The notes: generated by a model not told the origin, from the sequence alone. Numbered from the stretch's first letter, positions 34,283-46,199 are shown. The stretch: DNA of 64,000 nucleotides from Fragilariopsis cylindrus CCMP1102 (GCA_900095095.1 FMBT01000482.1:16127-80126); one strand, 5' to 3'. A program made the numbers and translations.

Positions 34283-36451
34283 TTATTGTACCGACTTGTC
34301 AGCGTTTTCTGTTTTCTTTTTCCCCGGTAATTCCCAAGATTCGATTATTTTTCGTTTCTCTATTTTTTGACATCGACGAAGGTTCAGACATTCTCTTAGC
34401 ATATTCCCACTAACGTGAGGCGGTATCCGAGCGCAACTCTGACACCAACCCGTTTTGGTACATATATCGCTTCCCGTTTGGACACTAGGGAGAATGAATC
34501 CACATCGTACGCATGATTCAACTCCTACTTCAGCCTTTCGGAAGGGGCCGAATCGACTTGATGTTCGGGTCACCCCTCCTCCCAGTATGCTCTGCGCCGC
34601 TAGGACGCTCAATCCTGATTTAATATCCCATAGCTCAGCCGCCTTACCCCGTAGCTCCTTTGGAAACTCTCGCAGAAGCTCGAGACGGATTTCCTCTGGA
34701 AAATCCCGTGCGGCGCTTAGTCGGAGACGATGTTCGTCTTCTCGTTCCAGTTGCCTTCGTAAGTTATGAAATCGATTCTTTATTCCATTATCTGTCCGGC
34801 CTGGAATAATCTTTGACATTTTTGCCCAATGACTACCGATCGTGTTATACAAATGAAAGATGGTGGCGTCTTCGGTTGGACTCCAATCAGCTACTTTAAG
34901 CCGCGGGTTCAAATGATTAACATATCGTTCCCGACATTGTTTGCCTGTCCGTTCCGGTAAATTTTGAGCCACCAAGGACCATTTCATTGGTACCCGCATG
35001 CTTTGGACGATACTAAGCAAGAGAGAATCTTCTTCCTTGGTCCAAGCCTTCGGCCCAGTTTTTCGGTGTTTGCCAATTCCACCGCCGTTGTCCCCAGATT
35101 CAATTTGACCACTGGTAGTTGTGATTGGAGAAGGACTTTCCAATCGATGAGGATTATGGCCATGAATACCACCGTAAGGATGATGAGGTGGTCCAGTTGC
35201 GCTCGATCCGTGTCGTTGAGGGACCACCATACTATGCTGTCCAGGATATCCGTAACCAATTGACGATGATGGGGGTGGTGGTCTGTGTCCATGCAGCGAG
35301 AAACCCCCGGGACCACTAGACGGATGAGAATACGCGTGATGTGGATGTGGATGTGGATGGGAAAGATGAGGAGGAAGATGATGCTGTCCCAATCCGTACG
35401 TACGATAAGATGAAGACGGCGCATCAGCGGAAGTGACTTCGTTTGCTATGGTTGTTTCGGCGGTTGTATTGGCGGAAGTGACGTCGTTTGCTATGGCTGT
35501 GGCGGTTTCTGGTACCGATGTCATCGTATTTGTATTTGTACTTGAATTTATATTCGCATTCGTTTTCTCGAGCAGCGACGACGAATCGGTTTCGTTTGGT
35601 GGAGAAGCTCTTCCGGGACCACCTGCTAGTTGCTGTTGCTGTGGAGGAGCACCGACTTGCGGTGCGGACGGATTCATCGTCGTGTTACTTTCTCCGATCT
35701 GGACCCATTCTGTGTCGTCGTCTTCGTATTTCAATAGATGTTCTCCTGTCAATGCGTCAAATTGTTGAACTGTTCCAATATACCAAGAGCTATCGACTGG
35801 CCAAAAGACACGAACCTTTTTCCCAATCATACAATTCGGACAAAATCTGATTATTGTTTATTGATCAGGTATTTTTTCAATGTGGTAGTGCGAAATAATA
35901 GATATAGATAGATAGACACATACATACATATAGATACATATATAGATATAGATATTAAAGATAATTTCATTCAATATTCCGTAATTCATTAGACGTGACG
36001 TACAATTGCATTTCAAGTAGAACATATAAGAAGGGAGAGAAGAGTGAGAAATGTTGTTTATCATCTGAAGAACGAAGAACGGGTAGCAAGAAGAAATGTA
36101 GACATATATTTATATATATATGTCTCTCTTGAATTGACCATATACGTACCTCGATCGTAGGGACAGATCTCCAACTGGTGGTACACCATCCTTATTGTTG
36201 CTTGCGCCGTCTAAGTCGTCACATGCCAACAATGGTACGTCAATTGCGTTACAACCTGCACATCGATCTGTCAGAGACATGTTTGGCTGGTGATACTGTT
36301 GCTGTTGTTGTTGTTGTTGCTGATGCTGTTGCTGATGATAGGGATGATGTTGTACTCGAAAACCAGGACCAGGAACAGGACCAGGACCAGGAGGACCAGG
36401 AGCCATCGAGCCATTGGTCATGGAGCTCAACTCTTCCCTAGATGAGGGCAT
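34283..36451 (-). CDS. Zinc-finger, Tudor-like, R2R3-Myb protein
   Basis: Two exons (36451-36150 and 35846-34283) give 621 aa; the junction codon AG|A keeps frame. Exon 1 ends with RCAGCNAIDVPLLAC and exon 2 opens with RFCPNC, so splicing builds a C-x2-C...C...C-x2-C cluster (Cys 64, 67, 77, 103, 106). Directly after it, residues 107-155 (MIGKKVRVFWPVDSSWYIGT, then YEDDDTEWV) look like a Tudor/agenet-type strand region. After a Gly/His/Pro-rich linker come Myb R2 (about 367-415, WTKEEDSLLL, GKQCRERY) and R3 (about 421-466, WSPTEDATIF, GRTDNGIKNRF). A C-terminal Cys cluster (CVRCGF...CQSC) follows. It is a likely DNA-binding, chromatin-reading regulator. A TACAGTA site is 76 bp upstream. The start is the first ATG of the open exon; an upstream exon cannot be excluded. 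Confidence 0.8.
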
Positions 36452-37515
36452 AATGGATCGTTTGGAGCCGTTGTTGTAATAAATGAAGTGGGATGGAACA
36501 ACATACGACGGATCGAACAATGGTTGAATCGAATCGTACAGTATTAGAGTTTTTCAGTTCAACTTGAAAGAAAAAACAATGTAGTGACATTAAGTTACTT
36601 GTTACGGTGATAAATGCAATGTAACATGTAAATAATGCTGTTGTGTGTTGTCGTTGTCGGTCAGTTTGCTGGTAAATCGGTATGTAATCTATGTTCAACG
36701 GTAGATTAATGACCGTTGCCGGGAAGGCCAACTTTTATGTTGTTTTTAAGTGCCGTTGCTGAAAAAAGTACTTATTGCCTATTTATCAAAATTGTTATTA
36801 TCTAGAAGAGTTACCTTTTAACTGTTAAATTAAATAATTGAAATACTAATAATATTGAATATTACACTAATGTGTTGGTACATTTTGCATGCATTCAGAT
36901 ATTTCTTCTAAATTTAACTCGTTGATTTACTATGTATAAATAATATATATATCAATCTAGCTCATTTCTATGTAGATATGCATATGCATAGCAGACAGTA
37001 TTCTTCCGTATTTAAACTCGCCTAATGTTTTTGTTGTTGTTCCAGATGATACTGGTGTCGTTTGCAGTGATGATTATATTCCATGATGATTGATGTTGCT
37101 GTTGATGATGGCGGTGTTTTTCCATGATGAATTCCTTGGGTAGAAATAACATGGTTAACTTTCATTTTTTTCAGTGCTGTTAAGTTAGTTGCTCCAGAAA
37201 ATTATTAATTCCTATTTATAAAAGTATTGATTGTTATCTAAAAAAGTTACTGTTATCTTAGAAATACAAGGAGATTGAATTTGACAAACAACAGAACACA
37301 ACCAGGCACAAATGACTTTTCATTGGCAGTATTGACAATGAATATGAGTACTTATAGAGCAGTCAATACCTCAGACAGTGTTGCAACATCATTCATTGAT
37401 GACCCATAAACAATGGGAGTATCTTTGATATCACATTGGATGAGAAGAAGAAATAATAGCATGGAAGCGGTAGCAAAGGTCAATTCCAGACAATGCAGTT
37501 AATTACCAACAACAA

Positions 37516-37547
<32 letters not shown>

Positions 37548-38717
37548 ACAAAGACAGAGGAAACAGTAGGCCGGTGCTACAGACATAGATAGTACAATAC
37601 TTCACTCTTTGCAACATACTAGATCAACATAAATTGGTTGTGCCTCTAATAGGGTGCTGCACCTTTTTAGCTTTGATATGTGGCCAAGGGCCTATCCTGT
37701 CCATAAGGACAGAAAAATAGATATTTTATATGGATCTTATTGTTAATAAAACAACTATACAAACTCTATTATCTTAGAGTTACACTTTAACATGTAGTAA
37801 AGGGACAGCTTGCCTTGTTCTTAATTGTTATTTAGACAGGATCGAGTCCTACAGGCGAAGGCTTATGCACAAGGTTGACATTTTGAAAACCCAAAGCACG
37901 GGCTATTGTTAGAGTAACGTAGTGTGTTTTGGGCAAAGCTGTACTGGCAATAAGGATTGCAAATACTGGAATTCCACCTGTCCTATGCCACACTGTATAT
38001 ATATATTAGAGTGACATAGCTCCTATGGAATTCCGGTGTTCCAGATCATATTGCTGGTGGTACAGCTCTTCCCCAAACACATATCAGATGAATTAAAACA
38101 GCTCTTTCTTTGCAACGCACATTTACGTGGTACTTGTACTTGTACCTTCTCTTTGAACAACAGCAACAACCGATCGATCGATTGGCCGATCTCAATGATG
38201 GACTGAATGAAAATAAACCAACGTTATCAAAATAATGTGAGGAATAATAAAGCTCATGGTCCACCCAGTGGCATAGAGGTGCGGCTATTATCTATATAGT
38301 TGAGTCGATTCTACAAAGACACGAATGATTTTTATTTTCTTGAAAAAACACGTGCGGTAAAACATGCCCGTTGACAATGAGTTTGAAAGTCGCTGTATCA
38401 TAATGCTGAAATTATTTCTGTCAAAAAAATTGTTCTTGTTTAATGTGTGACTGACTTTAACGCGATCGGATGGTGCGCACTATTTTTTTCAAATATTCTT
38501 GTTCAACGCTCAAAAAAATCATCTACTACTAGCACATCTCATCATCCTACTACCGCAAATGTAGTATTGTAACAGAACAACAAGAAGTAACATTATTTGA
38601 TGTTGAAAGACACCAAAACAAAGCACGCCGACACTCCTATCATCCCATCGTTTTAGAAGAGTTGTTTGAAAGTCATAAGGAGCCTTCTAAAATCGAATAC
38701 TAATTTAACATCTCATC
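36452..38717. other. Gene-poor intergenic region
   Basis: About 2.3 kb with no gene I can support. It contains a (GAAA)n run and short decayed open frames (for example 37313-37410 and 38046-38264 minus) that may be remnants of mobile DNA, without diagnostic motifs. A weakly similar pair of about 60-bp AT-rich segments occurs near 36790 and 37205. Confidence 0.45.
37513..37548. repeat. (GAAA)n microsatellite
   Basis: About eight GAAA units in tandem in the middle of the gene-poor stretch. Confidence 0.85.
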
Positions 38718-39833
38718 ATGATCTATGCTTATCGAACTAATTCGAGCGTATGCTTCACCTTTTTCGTTTTATTCGTGGTCAGCAGGAGTGTCGAATGCAG
38801 AGAATGGCAATCCATCGTTGATCACGATATTATTCGTAAATCCAACATCGATTCGAGTCGGTACGAGCTCAAAATTGAATCTGATCCTTTCTTTTATCCT
38901 GAAGACAAGAGTCCAACGGACATTCCGACGGAATCGCCTCATGCTGATATTGCCCGAATTTGGACAACGGTGGGCCCAACAGAATCTCCGTCTTTTCTTC
39001 CATCGGATGGCCCCTCGTTAGGACCTACGGAATGGGACATTGAACAAAACGGTGGATGCCGAAACGGACTTAGCCTATACCAGGTTCACATGTACGATAC
39101 TTGGGGGGATGGATGGGAAAAAACTAAATTAACCATATCAGGAATTAGCGATTCCAAGGCCGCTGACCTTCCCACCAATTCAATGACGACCACAAATACT
39201 AACAGACAAGGAGGTGGTGCGGTCGTTTCTATCTCCAAGACCATTGAGTTAGGGACTTCTGATAGTACCGCAGCCCATCCAAATCCACAAAATGAAATCG
39301 ATCCGTTGGGTTTGATTTTTGAAGGTGATCTCCGTCGAGGATCCCACGATTATGCCGACGTTTGTTTTCTGCCCAATCGATGTTATCAGGTGATCGTATC
39401 TGGTGGTGAATTCGTAGACGAAGTATCATGGGATATCCGTGCGAGCAACAACGATCCGTCGTCTCCTCCGTTGGAACCTATTTTGGCTGGTGGCGCTCCT
39501 TCCGCCTGTACGTTTTCCCTTCCCGACGAGTACGGTCACCATTTCTGTCCAAACACTTGCAGCGAAACAATCCCTGCTGATGCAATGATAGTCTCCCCTG
39601 AGGTCATGAATAATCTATCTCTCAACAACGACGGTATAGCCGCCGAATCCTTGACTGAAGCAGCCATTGGACATTCATACATGATTGAGAGTGGTTCTCT
39701 CGATGGAAAGACACAGACATCTGTTCCTTTGACGGAATCAATGGTATCGAGAATGGGAGGTGTAAGTAACACTGCATCATCTATACTGAACAATTTTAAG
39801 TCTGTGGAATCTGACGAACACAGTAACAATTAA
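38718..39833 (+). CDS. Secreted DGW-motif protein
   Basis: Single exon, 371 aa. A signal peptide (about 1-28, hydrophobic FTFFVLFVV) leads into a Pro/Thr/Ser linker with GPTESPS and GPTE units of the kind common in diatom secreted and wall proteins. The main domain begins with CRNGLSLYQVHMYDTWGDGW, the D-x-W/Y-G-D-G-W motif seen in many stramenopile secreted proteins, and continues to CFLPNRCYQVIVSGGEFVDE, with paired Cys residues. A second Cys cluster (ACTFSLPDEYG, FCPNTC) is near residue 270-285. No membrane anchor is seen at the C-terminus. Function is unknown; extracellular localisation is likely. Confidence 0.78.
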   Translation: MIYAYRTNSSVCFTFFVLFVVSRSVECREWQSIVDHDIIRKSNIDSSRYELKIESDPFFYPEDKSPTDIPTESPHADIARIWTTVGPTESPSFLPSDGPSLGPTEWDIEQNGGCRNGLSLYQVHMYDTWGDGWEKTKLTISGISDSKAADLPTNSMTTTNTNRQGGGAVVSISKTIELGTSDSTAAHPNPQNEIDPLGLIFEGDLRRGSHDYADVCFLPNRCYQVIVSGGEFVDEVSWDIRASNNDPSSPPLEPILAGGAPSACTFSLPDEYGHHFCPNTCSETIPADAMIVSPEVMNNLSLNNDGIAAESLTEAAIGHSYMIESGSLDGKTQTSVPLTESMVSRMGGVSNTASSILNNFKSVESDEHSNN

Positions 39834-40344
39834 GATATACCCATAATCCACCAAAGGTGTTCATCATAATCACATTTTAAAAATGGACGATAATAAAGAC
39901 AGTAATCATATTATACTGTTATCTAACTCTAGTAATTAGCTCATTCGATATTTAAGATTCTTTATTTATACAAAGTTCCTATTAATTTGTAGAATCTTTT
40001 ATTGCTTTGCTTTTGGTTTTCCTGTTGTGCAACAATCATGTAATTCAATACATAGATTTAATACAAAGACTAATCAAATATTGTCCAAGTACAACTTTGC
40101 TATGCGATGTTGTGTATATTGTAATGTTCTCTGATGTGAATAGTATATAATTTCTCTCGACTGCTTGTACCTAAATTTGTACTATGAGCACACAAAGCAA
40201 TGATATACTTCGATAAAACGATCCTGTGCAATGAACACAGAAGAGAATAAGGTACATGATAACAAGACTATTTCGGCTTCTATTATTTTCTAATATTTAT
40301 ATTAAAAAGATTAAGGTACTAGCATTAAATATCTCTTATTGTCG
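39834..40344. other. Intergenic region
   Basis: Convergent 3' spacer between the DGW gene and the antiporter. AT-rich, no gene seen. Confidence 0.5.
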
Positions 40345-41922
40345 TTATACCCTTTTTTTACGGGCAAACTTGCCTTTTTTATCATTAGTAGCTGGACGTG
40401 CATCTAGAGCATCCGCCATCTTTGCTCCAAAGTCATCTAAAAACGGAGTGAGACCCATAGTTAGACTTACGCAGGTGAGCATCAGTTTGGTAAGATCGTC
40501 GGTCAAAATACCACAGCTACGAGCGAGCCGGAAAGCCACGAATGCGAATTCACCACCCTGGCTAAGAATTAGTCCCACTCGAAGAGCCGTTCCCTTGCTT
40601 AATCCAAATAGCAGACTCAATACAGAGGCTATAACTGCCTTGAGAGAGGCAATTCCAAGTACAATTGCTGCTACCAGTCCCGGCTTGGAGCGAATCAATT
40701 GCAAATCAATCTCGAATCCGACTGAGAAAAAGAAAAGTCCTACAAGAATGCCTCGGAAGGGAGCAATCTCTTTTTCGATATGATGTCGGTGATCTGTTTC
40801 AGACAACAAAATACCGGCCAGGAACGCTCCAAGTGTATTGGATAGACCGAGTCCTTCGGTTAAGAACGACATGCCCAAAACCGTCGAAAGGATGGCACCT
40901 ACAAATGCTTCTTGGCTCTTAGTTTTAGCCACGGCATTGAAAAAAGGTTTCAATAGAAACTTTCCTGCCATGAAAATTGTGGTCAATGCGATAACAGCCT
41001 TGATTCCTGCCGATCCCAAAGCAGCAGCTAAGCCACCACCACCACCGGCTAGGATAGGTGTAACGACCAAAAGCGGTACGACGGCAAGATCTTGCAGGAG
41101 CAAAACGCCAAAGGATGATCTACCAAAGGTTGTGCTCATTTGATCCTTATCCTTGAGGAGCTGCAAGACAAAGGCGGAACTAGAAAGAGCCAAGCCACCA
41201 CCTATAACAATTTGTGCCGCCATCGAAAGTCCACACATATTGCCGATGAATGCAATAATGGCTGCTGTCACGAGAAACTGCGATCCACCTAATCCAAACA
41301 CGTCTCTTCTCATACTCATGAGTGTTTTAAAGTCCAAATGGATGCCCATCTCGAAAAGAAAAAATACAATACCCATATCAGCCATCATTTCCGTTGTGTG
41401 AATGTCTTTTATTAAATTATAACCGTTGGGTCCGAATAATAGACCTAAGATTAGATAACCGAGGATTGGGGAGGTTCCTATCATTCGACAAAGAGGAGTA
41501 TTCAATGCGGTCGTGAATAAAAGCAATAACGTGTCCGCCTTGGGTCCTTTCATGTATGAAGTCAGACCCTTTAATGCAGATACGACCATGAATAGCGCTC
41601 CTCCACTGAGCTTGTCGTCGCCGCCTTCCACAATAGACGAAGCAAAACCAGTATGTTCGGCAGATTCACTACTACCACCACGTGGGACTTCTATCCAAGA
41701 CGAATTCTTTTTCGCAAGGAATGCTATTTTCTTATCATTAACATTCTGCTGTTGCTGTTTCTTTATCATGGAAGCTGCAGAAACAAATCGGACATGCTCG
41801 CCGCTACTAAAACTACGTGATGCGTAACACGGTCGAGAAATGACGACGAGCAACAGAAAGATCGCAAATAACGAGATGGCTTTCGATGAGGAACGAAAGC
41901 CCCCCTTCTTAATCATAATCAT
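40345..41922 (-). CDS. CPA2-family cation/H+ antiporter (Kef/KEA-like)
   Basis: Single exon, 525 aa. An N-terminal signal peptide (hydrophobic SLFAIFLLLVVI) and a Ser-rich stretch come before about 11-12 membrane helices from residue 105 on. Family motifs are GYLILGLLFGPNGYNL, FLFEMGIHLDFKTL, SSSAFVLQLLKDK, LLQDLAVVPLLVV (the Q-D pair of CPA2 exchangers) and LGAFLAGILLSETDHRH. It ends soon after the last helix, so the TrkA-N/RCK regulatory domain of full KefB/KEA proteins is missing. It would exchange K+ or Na+ for H+ across a membrane. The leader could mean plastid or endomembrane; the predicted cleavage (CYA|SRSF) lacks Phe at +1, which weakens a plastid call. A TACTGTA site is 31 bp upstream. 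Confidence 0.88.
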   Translation of the reverse strand: MIMIKKGGFRSSSKAISLFAIFLLLVVISRPCYASRSFSSGEHVRFVSAASMIKKQQQQNVNDKKIAFLAKKNSSWIEVPRGGSSESAEHTGFASSIVEGGDDKLSGGALFMVVSALKGLTSYMKGPKADTLLLLFTTALNTPLCRMIGTSPILGYLILGLLFGPNGYNLIKDIHTTEMMADMGIVFFLFEMGIHLDFKTLMSMRRDVFGLGGSQFLVTAAIIAFIGNMCGLSMAAQIVIGGGLALSSSAFVLQLLKDKDQMSTTFGRSSFGVLLLQDLAVVPLLVVTPILAGGGGGLAAALGSAGIKAVIALTTIFMAGKFLLKPFFNAVAKTKSQEAFVGAILSTVLGMSFLTEGLGLSNTLGAFLAGILLSETDHRHHIEKEIAPFRGILVGLFFFSVGFEIDLQLIRSKPGLVAAIVLGIASLKAVIASVLSLLFGLSKGTALRVGLILSQGGEFAFVAFRLARSCGILTDDLTKLMLTCVSLTMGLTPFLDDFGAKMADALDARPATNDKKGKFARKKRV

Positions 41923-42384
41923 CTTAATTTTTTGGTTTTGTCTTAAAACTTATGCAATACTGTAAGTACCGTATCTCAGTATCCTCTCTTTTTCCTCTCG
42001 GCTACGATTATTAGTTAGACGTTTATGTCCTTATTGATATGAAGATTGATGTGTCATGTGTCAATAGATATATTGGACCCCTATACTTGATACTTGTAAT
42101 ACATTAGATTTGAAGATTCCTCCAAGATATAAAGTTACGTCATCGGCGCTCTTGCGCGCGCAAGTTTTGGAAGTAGCGCGAGCAAAATTTTACGGGAAAA
42201 TAAAGGTTTTTTGTCATTTTAGCTTTCTACAACCACCACTCAAAAGTTGTTACGGATCTACCGACAAAACAACAGCGCAAACAAATCGCAAATCACGCCC
42301 TGACAAAACAAAATACCCCACCACACACACACAAACACAGACTAAAAATAATAATAATAATATATATATATATATACATATACC
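41923..42384. other. Divergent promoter region with GC palindrome
   Basis: Spacer between the divergent antiporter and small zinc-finger genes. It contains TACTGTA near 41954, a perfect 14-bp palindrome CTTGCGCGCGCAAG at 42151-42164 in otherwise AT-rich DNA, and a TA tract just before the zinc-finger start. Confidence 0.55.
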
Positions 42385-42780
42385 ATGCCAGAGTCAAATA
42401 AGGGAGCAAATGCTCGTCGATTGAAAGCTAACCGTGCCGCTGGAGTTGGAGACGAAACAGGAAGGTTACCATCTCGTGTTAAAACTGAAGCAATCATGAT
42501 TTGTTGTGAAATTTGCAAATCTGAATTGAAGGTCACTAAGACCAATACTGAACTCAAATTACACGCAGAAGGAAAGCATGGAAAGACTCTCGAAGAATGT
42601 TTTGTTGGTGCTGAAGGACATGCGAAAGAAATTAATGCAAGGTTGGAAGCAGGGAAAAAGGGAACAGGAGGAAAGAGTAGTGGCGGTGGTTTGACCAAGG
42701 CCGAACAGAAGAAGAAGAACGCTGACGGTGCATTCGATATGTTATCGGCTGGTCTTGCTGGAAAAAAGAAGAAAAAATGA
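42385..42780 (+). CDS. Small zinc-finger protein (At2g23090-like)
   Basis: Single exon, 131 aa, very Lys-rich. One zinc-binding motif is visible: CCEICKSEL (C-x2-C) followed by KLHAEGKHGK (two His), near residues 36-68. The order basic N-terminus, C-x2-C, H-x4-H, then Lys/Ala tail matches the small eukaryotic SERF/At2g23090-like zinc-finger proteins. Its molecular role is not established. The C-terminus ends in KKKKK. Coding composition is regular and the frame is intact. Confidence 0.72.
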   Translation: MPESNKGANARRLKANRAAGVGDETGRLPSRVKTEAIMICCEICKSELKVTKTNTELKLHAEGKHGKTLEECFVGAEGHAKEINARLEAGKKGTGGKSSGGGLTKAEQKKKNADGAFDMLSAGLAGKKKKK

Positions 42781-43311
42781 ACAATTCACCTTTCCCTCAC
42801 TTCATTTGTGTATTAAATACTATCTTTGGCTCCGTGCTCTGCTACTGCTACGATTACAACCATGGATCCTCCTACTACTACTACCGACAATAATGCATGT
42901 ACAACTATCTTGGCACATCGTATTGGATTTGGGACTATTATTGCGTATTTTATTATCTTTCTATGTCTTGGAGAATTATGAAGTTTTTTAGGCCGTCAAC
43001 GGAGTCACATGATATCTTTTTGTTTTCTTGTGAAGCAAAAGGAATTTTTCAAACTTCGAATACTCGGCATCGAATATAACATAGAAATCCATACATGTAA
43101 CTTAGCGATATTATTATCATTATTATCATTTACTTACATATCTATAGTGCAGTAAAAACGAAGCAGCGTTGTTTGGAGTTGTCGTCGCCGATTTCTGTGT
43201 CAAGGACTTAAACTACTATTAGATTAACCTCTTACTATTGCTACAGGCTGGACGAAAATTATACTCTACACCAGGTGCTTAACTGAGCAATCAACAATTG
43301 ATATAACGTAA
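42781..43311. other. Intergenic region
   Basis: Convergent 3' spacer between the small zinc-finger and hydrolase genes. No gene seen. Confidence 0.5.
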
Positions 43312-45282
43312 TTACATGAAGGAAGTGACAAATCTATCTACCCAACCCAGTTTAATTTCTTCCCTGTCGTACTCAAAGATACTATGTTCACCCCATTCTT
43401 CCCGAAAGGTTTTGTGATGCATTTGCTGTTGTCGTGCAGTTGTTGATACCGTCGTTCCGATCAAAGACAATTGCTCTTTGCTGCGATCTTTGGCTCCTAC
43501 CCATGATTTCACGAGATGCCCCACCGCTTGTGGAGCTTCGTGGTTGGGACAATGTCCTGCATTTGAAATTTCAATGTACCGATGAACCGCAGATAAATCT
43601 TTCCTTCTTCCTTCCAAGGCTTTCAACATATTCTTGGCAAAGGCCGGTTTACACCATGGATCATCCTGACCGTAAATAAGGAAAACATCACAGGAAACCT
43701 GGGAAAGGCAGTCTTGGAAATTTCCCTTTCTACCATCGTCATACGAATTCAAGGGTGGAGACCACATAATAGATGCAAAAGCTGCATGGCCACCGTTTCC
43801 AAGAGTGCAGTTACGAATTTGATGCATCTGATTTTTATAATATATATGTATATATATTTATACATACATATTATATAATTCAGAACAATCAATCAGAAAA
43901 GATAAAGGGTTAGTTCGATCGACCATCCACCATTTAATCTACGATCCGAATAACAAGACAGTCACAGACAAAATGCACAAAGTGTGTATTGAATTTGCGG
44001 ACACGGACATACCAGTTCTTGAGTCAACGCTTCTTTTCTTGAGTAGGTTGCTACCAAGAATTGTTCAACGGTTTTCAAATCTCTTATCCGATCGAAAAGA
44101 TACCGTCCAACGGCCTTTGGTATGACTTTTGGGCACAAGAAACGAAACCAAAATTAAAGAGCATTCATATAAGAAAGAATACGACAGAATTAGAGCAGAA
44201 TTCTTCGCTTATAGTGGTACTATCGAACTATGCGTCAAGTAAGAAATTCGACTGAATTAAGTAGACAGGTAGTAATCGAAATCAGTACTCACCAGGAGCG
44301 GGCAAATGACCATTCCAGCCTGGCAGTTTGGACCCCCAGACCTTTGGAATAAAGGGAAAAAATACGGTAAGATCAAATGTCAGAGCAGAATCAAGTGATG
44401 TGGACATATTAAAAAAGGTAAAAGATACTTCCGTAGAAAGCAGCAGTAATAGAAAAAATTAACAGGGTAAGCACAAAAATCTTACAGGTGTTGGATTCAA
44501 CAAACAAATACTAGAAATTAAATCTGGTCGACGGCGGGCGATATGTGCTGCGATATGACCTCCCACAGAATTTCCTACGAGATGAACCTTTCTTTTACTC
44601 GTAGTAGTTTTTATTTCTTTGTCGTCGATTTTATTTTGATGTCCCTTTTCCTCCTCCTCGACGAGAATAACTTGTTCGATGAAATCAATAATCTGCTCGA
44701 CCCACCTAATATACATCGCAGATAAGAATATGAAACAGAAGAAGAAAATAGTCGACAATTTTTAGATGAGATCATGCAATACAATCAAAGACAATTAACA
44801 CTCATATGTTTATATAATAAGAGGTCTTACGTGTCGGCGGAGTATTGAAGATCTTTTTCGCTATCTCCGAATCCATCTTTACAATCTACCGGCCAACTTC
44901 TACCCTGACCCAAGTAATCAATACAATATATAGTTTGGTGGTGATTACAAACATCGCCACCGTCGACAGCAACGCTATCGTCGTCGTTTTGTTGTCTCAG
45001 TAGATGAGGAATTAAACGGTGTTGATGAAAACTTCCCACACCGAATCCATTTAATAATAGGATTGGTTCATTCGTAATATCTGTACCGTTATCATTATTG
45101 TAGTCTCTGTTATTGTCAGTAGCGAAAGCAACCTCGTAACCTATGTCGTACCGAGATTTGTATTCCCATATCTTCGGTTGGATGACGTATGAATCACATC
45201 CGCCGTAACCGAAAACGATAGAGGAAATAACAAAGACCGCAAACAGTTGGAAATCGATGCTATTACTACGTAAGTACGCCAT
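43312..45282 (-). CDS. Alpha/beta hydrolase, pheophytinase-like
   Basis: Five exons (45282-44831, 44705-44486, 44341-44293, 44125-44013, 43827-43312) join in frame to 449 aa. A signal-peptide-like N-terminus (about 10-30) is followed by PILLLNGFGVGSFHQHR (oxyanion region) and YCIDYLGQGRSWP. The nucleophile elbow is GNSVGG (Ser about 197), the acid is in YGQDDPW (about 333), and the base is in AGHCPNHE (about 370). LLNPTPVWG just after the elbow resembles pheophytinase, which removes phytol from pheophytin during chlorophyll breakdown; other plant-type esterases share the fold. Exon 4's acceptor (AAAAG at 44126-44130) was chosen because further upstream the frame has a stop; it is the least certain junction. 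The leader lacks a clear A|F plastid motif. Confidence 0.75.
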
Positions 45283-45685
45283 TATAAGTTGCGTTTTCTA
45301 TATAATCTAGTGCTCCTGCTGCTGTGCTTTTTCTAACTTTTAATTGATGGGAAGTAGCATCTCATTGTTACTTTATTCGATTTATGATGTTTAGTTTTTC
45401 GTTTTTCGTTCCGATAGATTTTTTTGAAACCCCTCAATCAATCAAGCAATCAATCAAGAGGATACAATTAAGAGGTTGTTTAGTTCGGGGGTGGTATTGA
45501 TAATGGGGGTCGAAGAGAGATGACAAGTATGCGGCAAAGTACCTTGTATTTTTGTTGTTATTGTTATTGCAGCCATCACAAAAGAAAAGCATACTATACA
45601 CAGATTAATTTAGTCACTGTACAATAGGAAGTTTCCTTGTGATGTCACGGAAAAGTATGTCAAGCAATTTACAGAAAATGAGATA

Positions 45686-45952
45686 GTGCATCCATGTGCA
45701 TATCAACACGAGGTGGTAATAGATTATGTATTGCTGCAAATACATAGAATTGAGAATGGGTGGCTCCAGAAAGTGCAGCAGGCCCTTGTGCTTCCTGGAA
45801 GATTTCTACTTCATGAATATTGCACCCATTTTGAGACATTCGGGCATACTGGTACTACATTTATTCCTGATATATCTGATGTACTCACTGGAGATTACGA
45901 AGAAGAAATAAAGTCTTCCACCAACCATCCAGTATATAGTGATGATGATTGA
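45686..45952 (+). pseudogene. Orphan open frame, possible gene remnant
   Basis: An 88-aa frame that stays open upstream for about 16 more codons without an ATG. The sequence (HPCAYQHEVVIDYVLLQIHR; FLLHEYCTHFETFGHTG) has protein-like composition, unlike the surrounding AT-rich noise, but matches no family I know. No splice sites clearly connect it to anything. It may be a fragment of a transposable element protein. Confidence 0.25.
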
Positions 45953-46199
45953 TCTCATGACATTGATAATATACGTCCATCCAGATAGATTATTGCAAAC
46001 CATAGGCACTATCTCTATACCAATCAAGCAAAGATATGAGGCAACCCTACAAGAAATTGCCTGTCTGTAGTATTGTGTTGCTGGATATAACAGATTGTCA
46101 GATTTTATTTTGTTATTTTGTACTATAAGCTTGTTGCACATTTCTACAGGCAAAATCACTTGTATAGAGCAGAGGTGCTTGCGACTTATTTCTCACTAA

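Noticed and set aside
36790-37265. Two similar AT-rich segments that could be LTR-like repeats
   Set aside because: Similarity is weak over about 60 bp and there are no paired ends, primer-binding site or coding domain.
40256-40783. 175-codon plus-strand frame opposite the antiporter
   Set aside because: It is the antisense of conserved antiporter helices and has no features of its own.
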